Origin: Cryptomeria japonica
Taxonomy: Eukaryota; Streptophyta; Pinopsida; Cupressales; Cupressaceae
Direction: 5' to 3'
Assembly: GCF_030272615.1 (NCBI RefSeq)
Contig: NC_081413.1
Coordinates: forward strand, 553,499,136-553,563,135
Length of the DNA: 64,000 nucleotides
The position numbers and the translations under genes were made by a program. The number at the start of each line of letters is the position of its first letter. The first letter of the stretch is position 1. Under the pieces are notes generated by a model. The model had not been told where the DNA came from, made no database searches, and saw only the letters and a list, made by a program, of their open reading frames with translations. Positions 1 to 11,600 of this stretch are shown here, in pieces.

Positions 1-870
1 CTAGATGGACATTGCCAATACTCAACTTGTTTATTAATTACAAATTAGAATACAATGATTTTTTCCTGTTTTGCTAACTACTCTATCGAATAGTTAACAT
101 GCGCTGAATTTTGTTTACCAATGGAATAACAAACAACATTATTTGATAAAATTCTTTGGTCCAAATAACATTTGGTTGAAAGTTTCTCAAGCCTTTTAAA
201 CGAATCCATTTGGTCCTTGTCTGAGATCATTTCATTTCGTAACTCATTCCTTATGATGACATCTGCTCGAGGAATTCTGTGCGCTCTCCCTTCCGCTTTG
301 ATGAATGTCCATGTCTCTCGCATATACTGCAATCATTGAATTCGATGAGAGAAAATAATTTTCATAAAACTCGAACCATTATCTTCGGCAAAAGTCATTT
401 ATTCCTAATTACATTTGTACTAACAAGGTCATATTGAGTTGCAAAGATTTAGTTTGTCGAAGCTTTGAGATCATATTATACATCTTAGCATCAAGGAGGA
501 GTATGTTGACGTGTGATGCATGAGCCTCACCACTATGCACTGCCATGCTACAGTTGTAATGTTAAACTGTTAGATTAGAAAGATCAGTTTGTCTTAGATT
601 AGTTTTTGATTTGTCAGTTGTAATGTTGTCCATTAATGTAGAGAACATGCAAAATACAATCTCTATTATTAACAAAGTTAATTGCAGTTATCGTGTGAGA
701 CTACGAGTTGTTTCTAAGAGATTGTGCATCAATTGTATGCATGAAATATTCTAGTATATAATAGTTGCCTCACTATTGTTTTAGGGTACACGAAGATGTA
801 CGTCCGAGAAAGACTTTTGAGATGTAATCAATTTTGAATGATTGAATAAAAGTTTCTTTTGTGTGTTTAT

Positions 871-1156
871 TGATAGAGGTGGATGGATTCGATCAATATC
901 ATATATTGAAACACAAATACATAGAAAGACACAAAATATATAAACAAATAAATTCAATCAATTCTTCCATGTGCTACAACACATTTTCATTAATAACTTG
1001 AATCCATTACATCTGCCTCCTTAAATAGAGATCTTTGGACAATTCTAGAAACATCTTAGGCCTTTAGTTTGATCTTACAAAACATTAAATATTTTTCCTT
1101 TCTAGAAAATTCTATTCAAATAATCATCAGGGTGGGAAAAATTACATATCCCAACA
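871..1156 (-). repeat. 3' LTR of the Gag-only element
   Basis: A 286-bp direct repeat of 3614-3930 with TG and CA ends. It lacks a segment of about 30 bp that the other LTR has. The purine tract abuts its right edge, which makes it the 3' LTR on the minus strand. Confidence 0.88.
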
Positions 1157-3598
1157 CCCCCCTTAATTTCGACCACCAATACTGTGGCATTCTCAATTTC
1201 CTTTGGTCTTGACTGTTGTCTTCTTTTACCTCTTTCTAATGTCCACAACCAAGTTTCCTAACTTCAAATCCTTTTCCTTGCTTGATGCCTTTCTATCATT
1301 CTTCTCCCACTGTTGCGACAGTTCTTCAAAACTTGAATTTACAACTTCCTGGAAACTTGCCATCTATAGACTTCTTCCCAAATAATTTCCTTTCACTTGA
1401 AACATTTGTTATGCCTTTTGAAAACATTGATTGATTGCTATCAACTTTCCCATGCAAAATTTTATACTTAAATGAATTCTTGATCATACCTGTAATTTTT
1501 TGCCAACTGGATCCAAAGCTCCATCCACAATCCATTTTCATACCTGTCATATATTCATTATTTGATTCTCTATTCCAACACCTCTTTTCACAATGATTTC
1601 TCAAACCACAAATACTGCACAGAAGTAGATCCCAACATCTATCCTTTGTATGTCCTTTCCTATTACAATGTGAACACTGCATAGTCTTCATTTCTTGAAT
1701 TGATTCACTTGAACCTATAGCGCATGTACTCATCTTTCCTTTACCTATAGAATATCCAAGACCTTCATATTTTGGCCTCCTTGGTTTCTCAATCAGATTC
1801 TTCATACCTTGTTCATGCTTTCCTAGACCTTTACCTTTGTAGATCCCATTCGTTTCATGATTTTCAGACCAAGATTCATTTCATTGCCATTACATTGTAT
1901 ATCATTATCATTTTCTTTTTCACAATCTTTATCACAAACTTCTTCAGCAAAAACATACTTATCAAATTACGAATTCAAATCTTTTGCATTCCATGAAACA
2001 TTGCATACCAATGCCTTAGACTTCAAACATTCATTCTCATCTTTCAATGTTTTGATTTCCTTCAATTGTAAATTATTTTGTTCTTCTAATCTCTTAATAT
2101 TTTCTTCCAAATCTTCATTCTTTTTTTTGACCTCATCAAACAACTTTAACTTTTCTTCTAACTCTTTATTTTTCTCATCAAATTTAATTATTTCCTTCAA
2201 ATGCAAAATATGATCTTCTTTCAACCAAGTTAACTTTTCCTCTAGCTCTTCAATTTTCTCTTTATAATCACTAATTTCATTTGAAAGCTTATATTTTTTT
2301 GCTTTTATCCATATTTTACTTTTCTTCACTTCTATTAATTTTTCTTCTAAATGATCTATCTCAAAAATTAAATTTGCATTTTCCTTCAACACTCTTTCAC
2401 CTAATTTTCCCATTGAATCAAACAATTTCTCATAAGCTAAATACCAAAACAACAATTCAACTTTAATAAATTCTCTTCCTTTTATTGCAAACCCTAACAA
2501 TTAATCAATTACCTATGTTTAAACAACACTTGAATGCTCCAAATCCCATATGCCTTGGACAATCTCTGATTTGATAATCTTCACAAACTGGGAACTAATA
2601 GATAATGATCTCTCTTCAAAGACACACCAATTTCATTGACATTGGTAAATTCCTCTGACAAGAGTTATTCACTTCCTTACTAATATCAATTTAAATTAAA
2701 ATTTACATCTTCAAAATATAAATTGTCTCCTATCTTCTTGTCTCATTGGCTTTGCTTGATTGCTTATTTATGTCTGGACAACAATCCTTGTTCATGTATC
2801 AAAGATTAACAACCACACATATGGTCTTCATCCCCAAACCACTCACTTCCATCTCGAATAAAAAATCTTACATAAGACAACTATAAATGATTTTTCAAAT
2901 GCAATAATATTTCTAGCACTCACCTTGCAAATCCCATTGTCTAATCAAAGCTTTGACTTCTGGAGCTTCTTCTTTTATGACACCATCAATTCCTCCAATG
3001 ATCTCTTCAAACTGTAAACACAATCTGTGATACTCCTTTAGCTGTGGTTCCCTTTGTTCCTTTATGGCATCTTCTTCAACAATTTACCCTTACGCTCTTT
3101 GGCTGAGAATCCTTCAATCTGTGATTTGTTCACTTTGTTTTGGCAAGGCTTTCCAATTTATACGACAATCAAACTCTACAACAAGGTTTGTAATGACTTA
3201 TACCTTGTCTGATGACTTCCCTTTTCAATTTACAACGATCTCTAACAACTGCGGCCTTACAATGTGATTTATTTGCAATTTTTCTTTTGACCCGATGCCT
3301 CTTCAATGCTTTGTTGTGTGATTGGGCTATCTCTAGCCTCTATCAGCTCCTGGCAACAATAACAATCTCATTTTTAAAATTGCTACGAACCTTAGATAGG
3401 CTTCTTCATTTGGTGTGATTTGCAATCATCAATTAGACTTATGGGATTCACTTTCATTCGATCATCAGTATCTTCAATCATCAACGATCTTGATAATCTT
3501 TTGTCTTTTCTGCGGGCTCAATATTGGATGAACAACTTTGATATCTCCAACCTGAGATCATGGGGAGACTTCAATGTTCTCGTTAAACCCTTAACCTT

Positions 3599-3610
3599 GC
3601 TCTGATACCA
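3599..3610 (-). other. Primer-binding site, initiator tRNA-Met
   Basis: The minus strand reads TGGTATCAGAGC, the 12-base complement of the plant initiator tRNA-Met 3' end that most Copia elements use, 3 bases from the 5' LTR edge. Confidence 0.9.
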
Positions 3611-3613
3611 CTT

Positions 3614-3930
3614 TGATAGGGGTGGATGGATTGGATCAATACAATATATTGAAACACAAACACATAGAAAGACACAAAAAATATAAACAAATAAATTCAA
3701 TCAATTCTTCCATGTGCTAAGGCACATTTTTCATTTATAACTTGAATCCATTACATCCATCTCACTTGATGCTAAAACCATTACATTTTCCTCCTTAAAT
3801 TGAGGTCTTTGGACAATTCTATAAACATCTTAGGCCTTTAGGCCAACCTTACAAAATATTAAATATTTTGCCCTTGTAGAAAATTTTGTTCAAATAATCA
3901 CCAGGGTGAGAGAAATTACATATCTCAACA
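3614..3930 (-). repeat. 5' LTR of the Gag-only element
   Basis: A 317-bp direct repeat partner of 871-1156. The initiator tRNA-Met binding site lies directly to its left, setting the orientation. Confidence 0.88.
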
Positions 3931-4002
3931 TTTATTTTTTGTGTTATATTTTCTCTATTTTTCGCTTGTCTCTGCTCTGCCTAGCAGAAGGTTTCCACAA
4001 CA

Positions 4003-5021
4003 CCTTTTAAACAAGTCTATTTTGTGAAAAACCCTGTGATTATTGCACTATGAGAAGACATTTTTGTCAGGCATTCATTTTTTAAAGTTTATATCTTCAG
4101 TGCAGAAAATGTGGGTTACCGTTTTACAAATGCCATTTCCAAAATTTATAAAAAATTTCAATGCATTTTAATGCAAAACCTACAATTATTACATTTCATT
4201 CTTTGAAACAACAATCTTTGAAGAATTTTATCAAATAATCCATGTAATTTTCTTATGTTCCTATGCGTTGCATGCATGTCTTCCCATGCAATACTACTTT
4301 TATCACTTTTCAAGACTAAGTGTGAGGAAAGTGTAGAGTTGGCTCTGCACCAGCCAATTACATCTGCTTGAAAGTTCCTAGATTCTGCTCAACAAACTCA
4401 TCCTATGTGATCCTGCAACTATGGCATAGCATGTGGATGCTAGTAGTCCTCTTCCAAATCCTTTTCAACAAATCATTTTAAGCATATTATGAAACTACTT
4501 TTCCTTCAACACGAGCATGAGAATAATGGTGAGTGTTGTAGAAGACTCCAACTTTCCAATGCAAAAGTTTAGAATTTGAATGCTAGGAAAATAGGGCAAC
4601 TAGCTCTAACTAGAGAGAATGACTGTAAAGAACATACAATGAATCCATAATCTCTTCAAAGATTGGCATATTATCTAGAGTCATAAGGGGTGGAAGTCAC
4701 AACATAGGGACTAAATAGAGAAAATAGGCACATACCAGAAATGAGACCAACACAATAAAATGTTCAATCTAAAATATATACATGGTAGGGGATGCCTACC
4801 TCAAAGCCAAATTTTGATGGTCAAGCAAATCCATTGATAGTTTCAGGAAAATAGATTCCATTGTGGAATATTGAAAGACAACTATGAAGCACCTGTGAAA
4901 TCAATTGTAAGCTTGCTCCTTGAACATTAGTCCTGAAATTTTCTACATCTGTATCTTCCCTAGGTGAGGCGACATGTCCAAATAACCATTCTGTTGGCAA
5001 TTGACACTCATTGGATTCATA
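4003..5021. other. Non-coding stretch with a possible PPR relic
   Basis: No open gene is seen. The minus strand of about 4196-4330 aligns base by base with part of the PPR pseudogene near 43.15-43.25 kb (the part encoding the MYAKCG and LFDKI motifs) and reads as a decayed PPR unit. The rest shows nothing recognisable. Confidence 0.35.
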
Positions 5022-5840
5022 TGTTGTCATTAATGACAACATGGCAACATAGCTACTTGGCAACAAGATTCATAAGGAAGCTTACACCAACACCGACACT
5101 GGCACTGGCATCCAACACTTCAATGAAGCCGACATCAGGCTTGGACCTGAAGGAATTTTTATTTGTAAAATCATTTTATTGTATAAAGCCGACATTGTAT
5201 ATCTTTTGTAATACATTGTAAGCTGACATAAGGCTTATTGTTTGGAAGGGTATATAGGTCAGTCTGCTAGGTCATTTTGTATATGGTGACATAGGAGGAT
5301 ATAGCAGAATTGTAGAATGCAAAGTATATGTATGTAGATCATTTGTATGCGAATGTTATATCATGCAATGATCTGTAGATAGTTTGGAAAGCATTCTTGG
5401 AGGAGAAAAGATATCGGTAGAAGCGTTCAGGGTTTATGATTTGGTACAAATTAGAACTATAATTGGAACTCTTTTTGGCATAGCAGATGCATTTTGTGAG
5501 TTCATTATTACTATTTCATTTTAGAAGAAGCTTGTAGTCAATGAGACTCTTTTTGTGGTGAGTAGTGTGCTCTAGGAAGTGTGCCTTCCTGCATGTGCAG
5601 GCCCCAATTTTATGTAATATCCTTTCATATGACCAGTGAACTAATATTGTGGGTCACAAATCCCATCATGGTTTTTCCTCTTTGAGGTTTTCCATGTATA
5701 AATTTTGTGTGTTATGGTGTTCATTTATGTGGATGGTTTATTTTCTTCAAGTTATATGTTTCTTCATTTACCGATTTATATGTGTATGTTATAAAAGGGC
5801 AAAATCATATCTTACTGGCAAAACACTACCTAGGAATCTC
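5022..5840 (+). mobile_element. Copia-like LTR fragment
   Basis: It begins with TGTTGTC in a 20-base near-perfect palindrome (5022-5041) and contains the CATGGTTTTTCC and GAGGTTTTCCATG landmarks of a plant Copia LTR, as does the solo LTR at 7955. No right terminus or internal coding part was found, so it is a partial, old copy. The right limit is approximate. Confidence 0.45.
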
Positions 5841-5999
5841 ACTGCTACCTAGACTTGTAGGCTAAGACACATTACCCTAGGCAAGATATAATGAATTGAA
5901 AACTGAAGATCACTTCTCTAGGGAAAGATACAATATCACAACATTAAAAGGTTTGCATTAGGTGAACTATTGTAGAAGAAACATATCTAATTTGTTGAT

Positions 6000-7950
6000 A
6001 TTGCAGTCCTCTTTGAAGCTCAATCTGAATCTGTCACACTGACTTTGCACACTTTATAAACTTTACATCAACTCTCACATCTCCAAAAGAAGATATATGT
6101 ACACTTATTTTTTCAATTACAAATACACAATTCAAAAATAATTTTTTCCTTACATATATCCTTTGCAACATCCAAAAAGCATCCGTTAGGTTGGCCTAAT
6201 AGGACCTAATAAGAGAAACATGTGACAAGGTATAAGTCACTTCTAAACATAATTCATCATCCATTCAATAGATTGTGAATCAACCAAATTCATAGTTGGC
6301 CTTAATGAGATGATAACATACTTTCAAGACATTCTTCAACCAAAATAAAATAGGTCAGGATCAACCACAATTAGTATAACATATTGAGTCAGCTTCATAC
6401 ATCAACATTGCATATCAAAGATAGATCCCAACATGATCTAACATTAAATACACAATGCAAACCACCCAAAAAATAATGTGACCCATAAACAACTATTCTG
6501 CATTCACCTCCTTAATTAATTGATAACTAGAAGTTGATGCACAAGTAGTAAATCACTGATCTATAAAACACTGTCTAGATTTGATAGATTGTGCAACAAT
6601 AGTAAGCAATAAATCATTCACCAATTCACCAATAAACTGGAAATTCCTATCATAGTTCGAATACTCTATCCTTACCATGTCCCCAAATCCACACTATCAT
6701 ATCTATCAATGCGGAGGAATGTGGAGCATTCTTCTACTTGCCTTGAGATTGTTCCTTTGTCAAATTGGGATTGAAGGATCAAAAACATATAACTTTTGTT
6801 GTAGACAATGAAATCAACTAAAACCTTGATAGTATGCACAAAAACCATCACCAGGCATAAATCTAGATCTGCATAACTAAAAGATGCAATGCAGTAGGAT
6901 GCAGAGCAAAACACTAACCCACAATCATAAAGAGACTCATTGTCTCAACACAAACATTTTCTTCAAACTTTCAGTCATGAGGTTGAACTAGGACTATTGT
7001 CAAGACATATCTCAAGCATGCAAACTCTAACCAAAGTGTCTTCACTATAAACATAAGTTATGCCATGAGAAACCATACATACCATGGACTCTGAACTGAT
7101 ATTTTGTCAATTGATAAAGCTCTAAATCGACTTCTACATCAATGACCAATAACATCTCCAACACATTCTCCATCTATCCAAACTAAGTGACAACACATAT
7201 TGTTAGACATCATTATTGACATTAACGACTACATATGTTGCTAATCATTCTTTGAACAAGTCTCCAACAATCTCCCCCTTTGTCAATGATGGAAATACTA
7301 TGTACATATTTGCAAAAGTCTATACAAACTCCACCTTAGCTGTTATCTCTCCCCCTTTGACATCAAGGACAAAGGACATAGTATTTACACTAGTTAAAAT
7401 AAAGTTGTACATACTCCCCATAAATATGTGCACACATCTCAAAATTCTTCCCCTTGGATGGAGAATCCTCAAAAATCGATACAAATATCCTCAACAAAAA
7501 TGGTAACCAAAAATGTATCTTGTCTATACCTTAGCAACACCTTTGTAAAGTAAAATACCTTATATTATGTCTTCAACTATGCAAGAGTAGTCTTGCATGC
7601 AACTATAGTCGAAGAAATAATTTTGTTCTGACATTCAAATTGTAGGAATAAGTGTTCTGCTATACCAATTTCATCCAATACCTTCATCTTCTTCTCAATA
7701 TGCACCACTTCTCTCAAAACTGCAAACAAGGACACCAACCTTAGGTCAATAGTCTCCCTTGAAAAATATAACTGTTTCTTGATCTAATTCCGTTGTTCCT
7801 ATAGAAAATCTAGCTACATAAGATGTTGACCAATCTACACAAGGAGGGATCCATCTTTATCTTTCTCCAAGTCATATGCATTGTTCATTTGAAAAATTTG
7901 AAACTCAATTGAGTCCATTTGTGCTTTGATAATTGTTGATGGGCCTTTTG
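6000..7950 (-). mobile_element. Decayed Copia fragment: LTR part and internal 3' end
   Basis: On the minus strand an AAAGGGGGAG purine tract (about 7271-7281) runs into TGTTGGAGA (7261-7269 on the plus strand), the internal/3'-LTR junction typical of SIRE-type Copia elements. A second tract of the same type lies near 7351-7361. LTR-like sequence extends left from 7269 to an undefined end; the right part is non-coding internal remnant cut by the 7955 LTR. It is heavily broken. Confidence 0.4.
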
Positions 7951-8506
7951 AGATTGTTGGCATTATGTGAACCGGTATGAGGAAATAATGACATTGTATG
8001 TTGTCATTGATGTCAATATGTTGAAGAAGCGAGAACCGGCATATGAGAGAACCGGTAGAACAATATGAACGGACATTTGTGCCAAAGTGAAGTGGTGTGT
8101 TTGTTCATGATGAATTGGCATATAGTTATGGGAACCGGCACATGGAAGTGTTGTATGACTACCGGTTGGTAGTCTCAACTTCAGGGTTTCCGGTTTAAGT
8201 GCTTCAAGCCTGTGTGGCTCAACTGATGACTTTGTGTGATGAGTTAGCATGGTAACAAAGAATAGATCATGTTTCCACGTAAGCCTTGTGCGCGTGAAGG
8301 TTTTTGCATGAAGGAGATTGTTCCTATCTACCTCGGGAATGTGAGAAGTCTGTAAAATGGTGATAACATGCGATGGGTTATCAGCCACCATAAAATCGGT
8401 GGAAATGGGCGATGGAGAATGTCTTGAGATTGGATCAAGAACTACTGCATTTAATGTAGTGTGCTCAACGGTCAGGATTGAACCATTCGAATTCCTTAAC
8501 CTAACA

Positions 8507-8535
8507 GGTTTAGGGTTTAGGGTTTAGGTTTTATG
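8507..8535 (+). repeat. Short interstitial plant telomere-type repeat
   Basis: Three head-to-tail TTTAGGG units plus a partial one lie inside the solo Copia LTR. It is repeated with the host segment near 54959. Confidence 0.8.
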
Positions 8536-9426
8536 CTTCCGACCTATCTGTTTCCCTATAAGGTCGATATTGTGTCTCTTTCTGAGGTTGTTGGCAAAAT
8601 TTGTGTGTGTGTATCCAAGAGAAGGGATACATGATTCTTGCCACACCAAAAGGAGAGAAGTGATACCTATAGAGTTTAAGTGCAGAAGGTGAAGAGGATC
8701 TTGAGCGGATCTGCATTGGCATTGAGTGCTGTTACGAGATCATTGTAATACCTGTTGATCTCTAACCACCTCAACAGTTGGAAAATCCCTTAATAGGGTA
8801 GCCTTAACTGGCTTGCTGTAAATCCTTTAACAGGGTAATTCAAAGCTATTGAGTTCGAAATCCTTTAGCTATTGAGTTCTTGAAATCCTTTAACAAGGTA
8901 ACCTTTAACAGGGTTTAACCCTTAACCGGGTATTCTAGCCATCCCTTAACCGGGTGATCCCTAATAGGATCAGTTCCTAGCAGAACCTATTGTAATGTCT
9001 CTAACCGGACAAGGCTCCTAACAGAGCGGACTTCTAAAGAGTTCAAAAATAGCTTGTGGGTATTCATCCCCACCGTGGTTTTTCCCAGTTGGGTTTCCAC
9101 GTGAAAAATATGTGTGTCATGTGTGATGCTTTGCTATTGTCTGTCAAGCATATGATGGTTCGGTGTTTTATGCTTGTCAATAAAACATGTTGAACTAGAT
9201 GTTATTATGGTCTGATGATAGATTACCTGTTTATGCATAAGGGTGAAATGGTAGTGTAGCCTTGAGTTGAGTGAAAAGCTAAGTGAGTAACTAGTTAATG
9301 CTTGTCTCAGTCATTCTTAGCTTTACCGGTTGCACTCTATTTCAAACCGGTGTCACTGTTTGCCAGTCATTTGAAGTGTCTGCTGTCAAACCAGTTTAGA
9401 ACTATATTTTTGTCTGCACTGATTCA

Positions 9427-9438
9427 CCCCCCCCCCCC
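9427..9438 (+). repeat. C homopolymer, length differs between periods
   Basis: Twelve C residues here and fifteen in the second-period copy near 55879. This run accounts for 3 of the 4 bases of offset drift. Confidence 0.9.
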
Positions 9439-9472
9439 TCTCAGTACAGGGTTAGTGCTATCCGTTCATCAT

Positions 9473-10632
9473 TGAGACAAAAGTGAATTAGGGTTTGAAG
9501 ATAATAAAACCACAAACTAACCAAATTAACCCAATACATTGAAACAAAAGTGAACCTAATAGATCAAGCCATAATCCAAATAAGGAAAGGGCTAAAATTA
9601 TGATTAGATTCATTGGTTGGGAATAGTTATCCTCTTTCTTAGTTGAATTTGGAAGATAAGTATGAAATTAGGGTATTTAATAAGGAACAATTGAATTAAA
9701 CTATTAAATAAACTGCTACAAATATCCCACAGAGCCACAAACTGAGATCTGGGCAAAATAAGATGTTTAGAACTTTAGAAACTATTCCCAAAAGTTTGGC
9801 TTGATTTTTCAAGATCAAGTAGTACAGATTTGCCCTAGTCCTTTGAATTTTCCTCTATCAAAAGATGAACTTGTTCATCGTTGTCGACTTTGCCAGAATT
9901 CTCGAATATAGATCCTGCACCTATTTTTTGTACATAGAAAGAAAGAGAAAGATGTTGGGGATAAGGTTTTCCTCAGGTCAAATCCACATTTAGGAATTAA
10001 CCTTGAAATTGAAATATGAATTAAAATGAAAATTACTGCAAAGTGTTTTCCTTTTAAGAGAAAGGCCAAATCTGAAACAAAAGTTCTTATAATTGAAAAT
10101 ATACCTTGACAAAATTGTGTTTGATTCTCATGCAAGGGCATTAGGATATCTTGTATTATATCTTCAAAGAAGGTTGATCATGGATGCCATCTCGAATGCA
10201 TAAAATTGACTTCACTTATGCTCTAATGCTTGATGAAAGCTTGATTGCTTGCTCACTTGAATTTGCTAGAGTGTTATTGAGATCTTGATTTTAGTTCTAT
10301 TAGGTTTCAAATGAGAGGGGTAGACCTCCTTTTATACTTGACTGCCCAAAAATTAATTGAATTTTTGAAGTAGGTTGACATGGGATCAAATTTCCCACTC
10401 ATTTGAGATGACCGTTGTGGGGATCATGATTAGGAGGACCACAAAACCTAATACCTTGGTCATTAGAATTAGGACTCCAACAAGAGGGGGAGATAGTGAA
10501 GGTGATGAAAATGTGAAAATGTTAGGTGGCGTGAGAAGAATTAGGACATGCATCAGGCATTGGACACCAAAGCACAAAAGTAAGGTCTAGGTAAGGACAA
10601 AATTGTATACAAATATAATTTATGATGCTACA
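9473..10632 (-). mobile_element. Diverged gypsy-family LTR, same family as 41429-42704
   Basis: From about 9775 to 10632 it follows 41860-42704 in order: a GTACATAGAAAG block, an AGGTCAAA block, a GATCATGGATGCCATC block, and a terminal segment ending in GCTACA. On the minus strand it would start TGTAGCAT. No internal part is attached on either side. The left edge coincides with the solo LTR boundary and is uncertain. It is old and diverged. Confidence 0.45.
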
Positions 10633-11600
10633 CCAAGTATCACTATTAAAATTCTCCTAAAAGATGTACAAATGGGAAATCATCAACCTCCCAAGGTCTC
10701 CTTAAGTTGGGTCACAAAAATGCGGGGACAACTAAGTGTTCATGTGGATGACCTTAACAAGAGGCACATGTGCTAGTTACAGGCTGGAGGCATAACTTAC
10801 CTAAGTAGATCCCAACCTTAACGATTGAAATAAAAGATAAAAGATAGATAAGAGAAACAAGAAAATGAATCACTAGCTATTTATCCCAACAAACATTATT
10901 GACAAAATTCAAGAAATTATTAAGTATGTTAATCAATTTAACATGTCAAATTTACCAATTCAAACATGTAGATGAAGATAGATTCCAGGAAACAAAATTA
11001 CCCTTCTTTTCACACATTCATTACAACCTCAAACACCTTAACACGCGTAGATTCATTTATGAAACAAAGATTCTTACAACAATTTAGTTCATTCTTGAAT
11101 TAAGGAAGATTCTATAGCAAAGAGAAATATGAAAAATTCACAAGAAACACTCCATGAGATCGTAAATCCACACGTGTTGTTGTATTAAAATGATATTAGC
11201 AAATCAGTAGTATCCAAGTTCATAATCTCCACAAAATGTATCTTAAAACAACTAGAAACTGTTTGAAAGCAAAAAAAAAAATTGTACTATGGACCTCAAA
11301 GCATCAATTCGTGGACCTTGAAAATAACAAGAAATTATATTTGTAGGAGGAGACCTCCTCAAAATTAGGAACCAATCCTATCAAAAAGTCAACACCCCCA
11401 GAACACTAATACTTGGTACCCCTAGGTCATTGAATAGATCCCTTTAGGATCAAGACTCCAAGCTAAAACATCTCTCCTACTTAAGGAGCTATGCGCTCTT
11501 ACAACTAGGATATGAGAAAGCTCTTTGCAATCCTCCATTGAACCTCCTGGTGGCCACTCAACAGGGTCCTTCCACTTACAGACCTCCTATAAAGTAGCTT
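10633..11600. other. Non-coding stretch
   Basis: No gene-like open frame of convincing length is present. The higher-GC block at 11341-11590 has the look of decayed LTR sequence but has no match elsewhere in the window outside the second period. Confidence 0.5.

Larger units (their letters stand above)
871..3930 (-). mobile_element. Gag-only LTR retrotransposon (TR-GAG type)
   Basis: Two direct repeats of 286 bp (871-1156) and 317 bp (3614-3930), each TG...CA, bound the element, and TTTAT is duplicated at 866-870 and 3931-3935. Read on the minus strand, the 5' LTR is the right-hand one. It is followed by a primer-binding site matching initiator tRNA-Met (3599-3610), and a purine tract at about 1157-1167 precedes the 3' LTR. 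The interior carries Gag-like sequence only: a charged coiled-coil segment around 2.0-2.5 kb and a segment around 1.3-1.8 kb with two CCHC zinc knuckles. No protease, integrase or reverse transcriptase is seen, so it must have used enzymes of a Copia relative. Its ends and priming signals look whole. The LTRs differ by about 10% by eye, so the insertion is old. It sits inside the Copia LTR. Confidence 0.88.
504..4002 (+). mobile_element. Copia-type LTR, split by a nested element
   Basis: A purine tract at about 493-501 is followed by TGTTGAC at 504, the usual polypurine-tract to LTR junction of a plant Copia element. The LTR runs 504-870, is interrupted by the 871-3930 insertion, and resumes from 3936 to a CAACA end at 4002, giving an LTR of about 435 bp. 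Sequence left of 504 should be the 3' end of the element's internal region; it is too decayed to identify a pol domain. The 5' part lies outside the window or is lost. It is a broken, old copy. The second-period counterpart is 46956-50454. Confidence 0.6.
7955..9471 (+). mobile_element. Solo Copia LTR, about 1.5 kb
   Basis: It starts TGTTGGC and ends near ...TCATCA after a long C-run and a CTCTCAGTA block, a typical Copia LTR 3' end. TTGAGA flanks both sides (7948-7953 and 9472-9477), consistent with a target-site duplication, though the exact edge is ambiguous by one or two bases. Within it are many ACCGGT motifs, a run of degenerate CCTTAAC(A/C)GGGTA units (8770-8990) and a telomere-like run near 8507. 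No internal region is left, so it is probably an LTR-LTR recombination product. Confidence 0.65.

Noticed and set aside
78-332. 84-codon minus-strand open frame beginning with TTG
   Set aside because: It has no recognised domain, and the second-period copy has an in-frame stop, so selection for coding is not supported.
5649-5852. Small hydrophobic plus-strand frame
   Set aside because: It falls inside a Copia-like LTR fragment, where such frames arise by chance.
10375-10590. Overlapping 63-71-codon frames on both strands
   Set aside because: They lie within a diverged gypsy-family LTR and have no domain.
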